DNA of 16,646 bases from an uncultured Collinsella sp. (GTDB taxonomy: Bacteria; Actinomycetota; Coriobacteriia; Coriobacteriales; Coriobacteriaceae). The position numbers were made by a program, and so were the translations under genes. Where the stretch lies: assembly GCA_934675795.1 (NCBI GenBank), contig CAKURW010000040.1, positions 1-16,646 of the forward strand, read 5' to 3'. This document shows positions 4,591 to 9,641 of this stretch, in pieces (position 1 is the first letter of the stretch; the number at the start of each line of letters is the position of its first letter). The notes below the pieces were generated by a model, which was given only the letters and a program-made list of their open reading frames with translations, ran no database searches and was not told the DNA's origin.

Positions 4591-6750
4591 CTAGTTGTTC
4601 AGCATGCGGTCGAAGCTTCCCGAGTCGCCATCCCGATAGTCGGCGGTCATCAGAATCTCCTGCGGAATTCGTCCGCCCTCACGCAGCACGTTGCGGAACT
4701 GCACGCGCGTAACCATGGGCAGATCCTTAATCGTCGCCGCCAGGTTCTGCGGCACGCCCTGGTTGGCAGCCGCGGGCTCGCACGCGCCGCCGGCCTTCAC
4801 GCGGCGCTTATGCTCGGCAAGCATGGCGCGATACATGCCGGCATGCAGGCGAATCTCAACGACGTTGGCGTTGCGGGCCTGCTCGACGATGCGTGCACCC
4901 TCTCGATCGATGTCGCCCACGTAGTAGATATAGGTAAAGCGGTAGCCGATCTCAGCCAGATAATCATCCAGTGCATGAGAGACACTCGCCTTGCACCCGC
5001 CGCCAAAGATTACGCCGCCCACCTTGGTACCAAAGAGCTTGGCATGTTTACGTCCGCGCAGGAGCTTGACGATCTCGTCATAGGTATCCAGGTTCTCGAC
5101 CATAATGAACGGCTTGTCGGCACCCAGCGTAAAGAAGCCCGTAAAGTGCACCGGACGGTTGGGGGCGACCTTGATCGCCTGCATGCTGATGCCCTTTTCG
5201 GTCATACGCCTGATCAGGCGCTCGCCATGCTTGCCGTCAAAAGCTTTTTCGTCATTGAAGATCTGGTAGGCGCGCTGGCGGCGCGAGGCAACCGGAGTAT
5301 CGGCACCGCGGTTTTGCTCGACCCAAGCCTGGATGATTGCGATTTCCTCGGCAATCTTGCGATTGGAAATCTCGTTGTGCTGGGCGCGCTGTGGAGCTTT
5401 CTTGCCGTCCTTGCCCTCGACCTTAACGATCTGGGTCTGCTGTTCCTTAATTTTGGAGAGCGCCGTGGGCGTGGGGACGACCTTGAGCAGCTGCCTGCCC
5501 AGAACGCGGGCCAGGGCAAACGCCGAAACCTCGCCATGGGTAGTCGACTCAGCCTGCTGGGCAGCCGCATCTGCTGCGGCAGACTCGGGCCTCTTCTGAG
5601 ACTCACGTTTAGAATCGCCTTGGACACTGCGCTCACGTTTCGAAGCAGACGTCTGCTTCTGCGAACGCTCGGGCTTGCCCTCCTTCGCCGGCTGACGCTT
5701 GGGCTGTTCCATCGGAGCATCCACCTTCGCGTCTTCGTCGCGCGGTGCCACATTCTCGGCGGCATCCTGAGCGTTAGAGCCGCGACCGCCACGATGACGA
5801 CGGCGGCGAGGCCTGCTCGAAGTACCCTCCCCCGTCTGTTCAACCGCAGGTTGCTGGCCCTGAGTCTCCGTATCGGAAGCAGTCTGCTCATCAACAGGCT
5901 TCTGTTCACGAACTTCCGACTCGGCAGGCTTCACGGCCTTCTCGGCCCGCGCCTCCGGAACCTGATTAACCTTCTCCTGACGCTTTACTGGGTACGCGCG
6001 ACCTGCAAAGCTGCGACCGGGACGGCACGAGTCTGAGGCCTTCTTGGCCGTTTTCTCGGAATCGTCCGAAACCTCGGCAGCCTCTTCGGCATCGCGCACA
6101 ACGTCCTGCTGCGCAGCCTTAAAGTGAGCACCGCGACGACGCTTGGGCTCTTGGGCCTCCACGGGCTTTTGCTCCTTCGCGGGCTTCTGCGACTCGGCAG
6201 CAACCTCAGTCTCAACAGCCTCGGTATCAAGCTCATCCTTTTGAGCAACGGCGCGACGGAAGCGCTCCTGCTGAGCGCGGCGTTGCGCATCACGCTTGCC
6301 GCCCCCGCCAAAGCCGCCGCGACCCGCCTTGGCGGTAAAAGCGCGAACGACGTTTTCATCGAGCAGCTCATCGGTATCGATATGCTCACGCGGGGCAACT
6401 TCTTCCGCAGCAGGCACCTCAACGGAATCCTCGACAGGCTGCTCCTGGGCATCATGGATCTCGGCATTGATGGTATAGAACGCCGGGCGGCCGTTAATGC
6501 CGCTGCCCTCGATCTTGGTAACGATTTTTGCCGCGATAAGCTCATCGCGCATCGCCTTGGTATCGCACTCCTTATCCACGGAGCGGAAGATTTGCGCCAG
6601 CGCGCTCGACTTGATCTTGAGCGCCTTGCGGCAGAGCAGGTCGTAGGCAACCAGCTTGGCGCGCTCGGCAGAAAGCGACGTCTGGCTGCTCAGGCGCTCA
6701 GCCAAAGCATCGACATTGTTTTGATTATCGGAATATACCGTCTTGGCCAC
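4591..6750 (-). CDS. JetD-like toprim-domain protein with long charged linker
   Basis: About 719 residues from GTG 6750. Residues 1 to about 100 look like a winged-helix or DNA-binding region (LAERLSSQ...AYDLLCRKALKIKSSALAQIF). About 100-390 is low-complexity, rich in Glu, Lys, Arg, Gln and Pro with an RGGFGGGGKR patch, and is predicted disordered. About 400-719 is a compact domain with VEN (Glu552), GGGCKAS (584-590) and YYVGDIDREG (Asp613, Asp615). A Glu followed by DxD fits the toprim catalytic set and resembles the DUF2220 C-terminal half of JetD, the plasmid-cleaving nuclease of Wadjet and a relative of topoisomerase VI A. No jetA, B or C lies nearby. Start: GTG 6750 follows AAAGGGG, whereas the in-frame ATG at 6774 has no such site. 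Family assignment is by motif only. Confidence 0.6.
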   Translation of the reverse strand: MAKTVYSDNQNNVDALAERLSSQTSLSAERAKLVAYDLLCRKALKIKSSALAQIFRSVDKECDTKAMRDELIAAKIVTKIEGSGINGRPAFYTINAEIHDAQEQPVEDSVEVPAAEEVAPREHIDTDELLDENVVRAFTAKAGRGGFGGGGKRDAQRRAQQERFRRAVAQKDELDTEAVETEVAAESQKPAKEQKPVEAQEPKRRRGAHFKAAQQDVVRDAEEAAEVSDDSEKTAKKASDSCRPGRSFAGRAYPVKRQEKVNQVPEARAEKAVKPAESEVREQKPVDEQTASDTETQGQQPAVEQTGEGTSSRPRRRRHRGGRGSNAQDAAENVAPRDEDAKVDAPMEQPKRQPAKEGKPERSQKQTSASKRERSVQGDSKRESQKRPESAAADAAAQQAESTTHGEVSAFALARVLGRQLLKVVPTPTALSKIKEQQTQIVKVEGKDGKKAPQRAQHNEISNRKIAEEIAIIQAWVEQNRGADTPVASRRQRAYQIFNDEKAFDGKHGERLIRRMTEKGISMQAIKVAPNRPVHFTGFFTLGADKPFIMVENLDTYDEIVKLLRGRKHAKLFGTKVGGVIFGGGCKASVSHALDDYLAEIGYRFTYIYYVGDIDREGARIVEQARNANVVEIRLHAGMYRAMLAEHKRRVKAGGACEPAAANQGVPQNLAATIKDLPMVTRVQFRNVLREGGRIPQEILMTADYRDGDSGSFDRMLNN

Positions 6751-6858
6751 GGGGCCCCTTTCATATGTACACATATACGTCTATATGGTACAACGCACGC
6801 CCTTATCCACGCAAAACATCTGCGAGAACACTCGAGCGTCACCCGCTTTCGCATGAAA

Positions 6859-6894
6859 AAAGACCGAGTCCGCGTCGTTGCGGACCCGGTCTTT
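6859..6894 (-). terminator. Rho-independent terminator of cstA
   Basis: AAAGACCG-AG-TCCGC (6859-6873) pairs with GCGGA-CC-CGGTCTTT (6880-6894) around a 6-nt loop, with only two mismatched positions. On the minus strand it is followed by more T residues (six in a row) then CATGC, about 40 nt past the cstA stop. It also separates cstA from the gene downstream. Confidence 0.88.
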
Positions 6895-6933
6895 CCGAGT
6901 CATATGGATGAGAGATTCAACCCGTCCGACCGA

Positions 6934-8823
6934 CTAAGCCTTGGCGGCCTCGGCGTCGGCAGGAGCCTCAGCGGCAGCGGCGCGGCCGTACTCGGCCTTG
7001 CCCATCTCGGACCACTCGGGCTCCTCGTCGGGCATGGAACCGGCCTCCTTGCCGAAGAGCTCCTTGAGGCAGTTGACGGCGACGATGAGGCCCAGGACCA
7101 TCAGCAGGACGGCGAAGACAAGCTGCAGGCCCTTGGTGGCGGCGACGGAGACGGCGGCCGTGGTGGCGGTAGCCGGGATGGTGCCGAAGAAGCCGTAAGC
7201 CTGGACAGCGGCCATGCAGCCCATGGCGCTCTGGACCAGCGAGGTGAAGGTGCAGCAGAGCAGGAAGACGACGGGCACGTAGAGCATCCAACCCTTGCGG
7301 CCGGTGCACTTGCAGAACACGGCGAGGGTGATCATGGTCATGCCGCCGAGCAGCTGGTTGGAAGCACCAAAGAGCGGCCAGATGTTGGCATAGCCACCAA
7401 AAGCGAGGGCGAGACCGGGAAGCAGGGTAACGACCGTGGCGAACCAGGGGTTGCCGAGGACCTTCATGTAGCCGGCCTTGGACTCGATGGCCAGGGCATC
7501 GTTGGTCTGGGCAAAGAACTCGGAGAACGAAGTGCGGGCGATGCGGGCGACGGCGTCGAGCGAGGTCAGGGCCAGAGCGGAGACGTTCATGGTCATAAAG
7601 ACGGTAGCGAGCGTGCCGTCAACACCGAAGGCCTGCATACCGCGGGAGATGCCAGCGGCGAAGATCTGGAACGGGGTGGAAGCGACACCGGCGTTGAGGG
7701 CGCCGGTACCGGCGGTATTCATGTCGGAGAACATGATGCCGGCGACGATGATGGCAAGGATGCCGACGAAGGACTCGACGATCATGGCGCCGTAACCGAC
7801 CTTGACGGCGTCCTGCTCCTTCTCGACCTGCTTAGAAGAGGTGCCGGAAGAAACGAGGCTGTGGAAACCGGAGAGAGCACCGCAAGCGACGGAGACGAAC
7901 AGGACCGGGAACATCATGCCGGAGGCAGTGGAGAAGCCGGTGAAGACCGGAGCGGTGATAGTGGCCTGACCGTTGACGCCCAGGACGACGATGCCGAGGA
8001 CAGCGCAGACGATCATGACGATCATCATGATGGAAGTGAGGTAGTCACGCGGGGTCTTGAGCATCTGGATGGGCATAGCGCCAGCGAAGACCAGGTAGAC
8101 CATGACGACGGCGAACCACTGGAACTTATCCAGGTAGACCGGGAACTGCATACCGACGGCGAACATGAGAACCATGAGGACCACGCCGGTGACGAACTCG
8201 GCAGCGCCGGTGAGGTTGAACTTCTTCTGGGCCCAACCAAAGGCGATAGCGACGAAGGTGAACAGGATGGAGATGGTACCAGCGCAGCCGGCGGCATAGG
8301 ACTTGGTGAAGTCGATGGCACCGGTAGCAGCACCAGAAGCGTCAACGGCCGGGGTGAACATGAACGTCTTGCAGACCATGTCGGTGAAAGCGGCGATGAC
8401 GATGATGCAGAACAGCCAGCAGAACAGCAGGAACAGGCGACGGCCGGTCTTGCCGATGTACTTCTCGATGAGCTGAGCGAGCGACTTGCCGTTGTTCTTC
8501 ATCGAAGCGTACAGGGCACCAAAGTCGTGGACGGCACCAAAGAAGATGCCGCCGACGAGGACCCAGAGCACGACGGGCAGCCAGCCAAAGGCCATGGCGA
8601 CGATCGTACCCGTGACAGGGCCAGCACCGCAGATCGAGCTGAACTGGTGCGAGAACGCGGTGAAGGCGGAGACGGGCGAGAAGCTGTTGCCGTCCTTCAT
8701 GCGCTTGGCCGGCGTGAGGGCATCCTTGTCAACGCCCCACTTGTTGGCCAGCCAGCGGCCATAGCCCAGATAGCCGCAGGCGAGCACCGCCGCGGCCACA
8801 ACCATGAGCAAAACTCCGTTCAT
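6934..8823 (-). CDS. cstA: CstA-family carbon starvation transporter
   Basis: 629-residue polytopic inner-membrane protein of the CstA/BtsT family. E. coli members import pyruvate and, for CstA, probably peptides during carbon limitation. Many hydrophobic segments run from residue 3 to about 590. Family signatures are GYGRWL (20-25), HQFSSICGAGPVTG (59-72), GAVHDFGALY (96-105) and SGFHSLVSSGTSSKQ (318-332). It is shorter than E. coli CstA (about 700 residues) and ends in a soluble Ala/Glu-rich tail of about 40 residues. The start is certain: GAGGAGG lies seven nt before ATG 8823. The gene is monocistronic, with its own promoter, a long attenuator-like leader and a terminator. The leader suggests control by amino-acid supply, which would suit a peptide or amino-acid related role. 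The substrate is not shown by the sequence. Confidence 0.93.
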   Translation of the reverse strand: MNGVLLMVVAAAVLACGYLGYGRWLANKWGVDKDALTPAKRMKDGNSFSPVSAFTAFSHQFSSICGAGPVTGTIVAMAFGWLPVVLWVLVGGIFFGAVHDFGALYASMKNNGKSLAQLIEKYIGKTGRRLFLLFCWLFCIIVIAAFTDMVCKTFMFTPAVDASGAATGAIDFTKSYAAGCAGTISILFTFVAIAFGWAQKKFNLTGAAEFVTGVVLMVLMFAVGMQFPVYLDKFQWFAVVMVYLVFAGAMPIQMLKTPRDYLTSIMMIVMIVCAVLGIVVLGVNGQATITAPVFTGFSTASGMMFPVLFVSVACGALSGFHSLVSSGTSSKQVEKEQDAVKVGYGAMIVESFVGILAIIVAGIMFSDMNTAGTGALNAGVASTPFQIFAAGISRGMQAFGVDGTLATVFMTMNVSALALTSLDAVARIARTSFSEFFAQTNDALAIESKAGYMKVLGNPWFATVVTLLPGLALAFGGYANIWPLFGASNQLLGGMTMITLAVFCKCTGRKGWMLYVPVVFLLCCTFTSLVQSAMGCMAAVQAYGFFGTIPATATTAAVSVAATKGLQLVFAVLLMVLGLIVAVNCLKELFGKEAGSMPDEEPEWSEMGKAEYGRAAAAEAPADAEAAKA

Positions 8824-8863
8824 TACATTTCCTCCTCTAAAAAGAACTTCCCAGACATAAAAA

Positions 8864-8897
8864 ATGAGGGCCGTCGGTTGCGCTCGACGGCCCTCAT
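8864..8897 (-). terminator. Intrinsic terminator in the cstA leader (attenuator)
   Basis: ATGAGGGCCGTCG (8864-8876) and CGACGGCCCTCAT (8885-8897) form a perfect 13-bp stem with an 8-nt loop. On the minus strand it is followed by a run of six T (8864-8859, including the last stem base). It sits between the cstA promoter and the cstA ribosome-binding site, about 35 nt before ATG 8823. Unless its formation is prevented, most transcripts should stop before cstA. Confidence 0.85.
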
Positions 8898-8900
8898 CTT

Positions 8901-8985
8901 CATCAGCCGCCCGTTATCGTACGGGCTAGCTGTATGTGCTAACCCGCATCAGATAATTACTACGCTGATAATGTTTAGCTGATGC
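8901..8985 (-). promoter_or_regulatory. Competing hairpins in the cstA leader
   Basis: On the minus-strand RNA, 8938-8947 (GCGGGTTAGC) can pair over 10 nt with 8921-8930 (GCTAGCCCGT), with a 7-nt loop and two wobble pairs. Part of the same segment (8921-8926) can instead pair with 8909-8914 (GCCCGT/ACGGGC). Codons 4-6 of the leader peptide carry GCATCAG (8979-8985). This can pair with CTGATGC overlapping the leader stop (8946-8952), or as CATCAGC with GCTGATG (8901-8907). Ribosome position on the leader peptide would decide which forms. I could not trace a full antiterminator that invades the 5' arm of the terminator itself. Confidence 0.55.
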
Positions 8986-8993
8986 GTGAACAT
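8949..8993 (-). CDS. 14-residue leader peptide of cstA, rich in Ile/Val
   Basis: ATG 8993 opens a 14-codon frame, MFTHQLNIISVVII, ending at TGA 8949-8951. Six of the last seven residues are Ile or Val and a Leu lies nearby, much like the control codons of ilv-type leader peptides. AAGAGGA at 9004-9010 lies ten nt upstream as a ribosome-binding site. An in-frame ATG at 9017 would give a 22-residue version (MIEEDFLD...) but has no such site. The frame lies between the cstA promoter and the intrinsic terminator, and its stop codon abuts a hairpin arm. Its expected job is to sense branched-chain aminoacyl-tRNA by ribosome stalling. So short a frame can arise by chance; placement and composition are the evidence. 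Confidence 0.6.
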   Translation of the reverse strand: MFTHQLNIISVVII

Positions 8994-9017
8994 GTCTAAG
9001 AAATCCTCTTCAATCAT

Positions 9018-9046
9018 GATGTGAACGATCCGTGCGTGTTCACATC
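9018..9046. promoter_or_regulatory. 9-bp inverted repeat near the cstA transcription start
   Basis: GATGTGAAC (9018-9026) and GTTCACATC (9038-9046) flank 11 nt. It lies about 12-40 nt downstream of the expected cstA start point, so it could be an operator or the first hairpin of the leader RNA. The half-sites are too far apart for a CRP site (TGTGA-N6-TCACA). Confidence 0.5.
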
Positions 9047-9064
9047 CCCCAGTGGTTGAAAAGG

Positions 9065-9093
9065 AGTATGAAACTTTAGTTACCTAAAGTCAA
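9065..9093 (-). promoter_or_regulatory. cstA promoter
   Basis: On the minus strand, TTGACT (9093-9088), a 17-nt spacer and CATACT (9070-9065) match sigma-70-type hexamers at 5/6 and 4-5/6. Transcription should start near 9058, giving a leader of about 235 nt before cstA. Confidence 0.75.
9073..9090. promoter_or_regulatory. Palindromic operator in the cstA promoter spacer
   Basis: ACTTTAG (9073-9079) and CTAAAGT (9084-9090) form a perfect 7-bp inverted repeat around TTAC. It fills the spacer and touches the -35 hexamer, so a bound protein would be expected to block polymerase. The regulator is unknown. Confidence 0.6.
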
Positions 9094-9112
9094 CGCAAAC
9101 ATGTAATGAATT

Positions 9113-9142
9113 TTCAACTTTTTTTGAATTTCTCGGTATAAA
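9113..9142 (+). promoter_or_regulatory. Candidate promoter for the first structured RNA element
   Basis: TTCAAC (9113-9118), an 18-nt spacer and TATAAA (9137-9142) on the plus strand. Transcription would start near 9149, 43 nt before the left arm of the element. It is divergent from the cstA promoter, with 19 nt between the two -35 hexamers. Confidence 0.5.
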
Positions 9143-9191
9143 ACGCCACTGACCTTGGACTTTACTCAACGACAGTTTTTGCTTGAGAGAT

Positions 9192-9351
9192 GCTCCTCGG
9201 AGGCGGGGCGGGCGCCTGCCGCCATATATGAACTTTATCGCGAGTTCCGCACGAACAGGAGGCCACTTAATGTGGCCTCCGTCGTGAGCAGGACTGTCCG
9301 AGCAGGAAAGTTCATATATGGCGGCAGGCGCCCGCCCCGCCTCCGAGGAGC
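9192..9351 (+). ncRNA. Structured RNA element, copy 1 (45-bp outer stem, conserved core)
   Basis: The arms 9192-9236 and 9307-9351 are perfect reverse complements over 45 nt and enclose a 70-nt core. In the core, AGTTCCGC (9243-9250) pairs with GCAGGACT (9288-9295) with one wobble and one mismatch. CACGA (9250-9254) pairs with TCGTG (9282-9286). GGAGGCCAC (9258-9266) pairs with GTGGCCTCC (9272-9280) under a TTAAT loop. Unpaired ATCGCG and GTCCGAGCAGG face each other as an asymmetric internal loop. The core is nearly identical to that of copy 2 while the outer stems share no sequence, which points to selection on folding. A promoter lies upstream and a terminator at 9364, both on the plus strand. 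I do not recognise it as any named family. A DNA palindrome (REP/MITE-like) is the main alternative. Confidence 0.65.
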
Positions 9352-9363
9352 TCCCATCCCAAA

Positions 9364-9395
9364 TGTGCGGAGCAAAGCTCCGCACACCAACTTTT
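9364..9395 (+). terminator. Rho-independent terminator after the first structured element
   Basis: TGTGCGGAGC (9364-9373) and GCTCCGCACA (9377-9386) form a perfect 10-bp stem with an AAA loop, followed by CCAAC and TTTTT (9391-9395). The T-run is displaced by five nt, which weakens the call slightly. There is no plus-strand gene upstream other than the structured element, so it most plausibly ends that RNA, at a length near 245 nt. Confidence 0.65.
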
Positions 9396-9494
9396 TCTTT
9401 CAGCTAAAGAACGCCGGAAATTCGACGCTGGATTGTTAACCTTGCTGGGCGTTGTCGACGCCAAACCAGCTCAGAAGCTATATCGATACAGAAA

Positions 9495-9629
9495 GGTCCC
9501 CGGCCGGAGGGGCCGGATATAAGGTTTATCGCGAGTTCCGCACGCAAAGAAGGCCACTTAATGTGGCCTTCGTCTTGCGCAGGACTGTAGAGCAGGAAAC
9601 CTTATATCCGGCCCCTCCGGTCGGGGACC
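9495..9629 (+). ncRNA. Structured RNA element, copy 2 (33-bp outer stem, same core)
   Basis: The arms 9495-9527 and 9597-9629 pair over 33 nt with a single G-T pair (a wobble on the plus strand, C-A on the minus strand). They enclose a 69-nt core with the layout of copy 1: AGTTCCGC (9534-9541) with GCAGGACT (9579-9586), CGCAA (9543-9547) with TTGCG (9575-9579), and GAAGGCCAC (9549-9557) with GTGGCCTTC (9563-9571) under TTAAT. Compared with copy 1, the G-C pair 9259/9279 is A-T at 9550/9570, a compensatory change. The outer arms are unrelated in sequence to copy 1. It ends 13 nt from the stop of tsaBD, so on the minus strand the same hairpin may also stop tsaBD transcripts. No convincing private promoter was found. 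Confidence 0.6.
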
Positions 9630-9641
9630 GCGCCTTTGCGA

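Noticed and set aside
4336..6036. 566-residue plus-strand frame antisense to the JetD-like gene
   Set aside because: Shadow of the high-GC coding strand. It begins in the repeat region and has no coherent domain or start signal.
6124..8982. 952-residue plus-strand frame antisense to cstA, rich in Asp/Gly/His/Glu
   Set aside because: Low-complexity composition typical of the complement of a hydrophobic membrane-protein gene. It runs through two terminators and the cstA leader.
9018..9046. cAMP-CRP site for cstA, as in E. coli
   Set aside because: The TGTGA and TCACA half-sites are 15 nt apart instead of 6.
9192..9351. Integron attC site or retron msr-msd
   Set aside because: No integrase or reverse transcriptase is nearby, and the required attC core boxes are not seen. 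Not excluded by experiment.
9155..9439. 94-residue frame over the first structured element (and its minus-strand counterpart)
   Set aside because: Both strands give the same repeated peptide because the DNA is a palindrome. No ribosome-binding site or conserved motif; structure explains the sequence better.
9192..9629. CRISPR array
   Set aside because: Only two repeats, each an individual long hairpin with unrelated flanks. No regular spacers and no cas genes.
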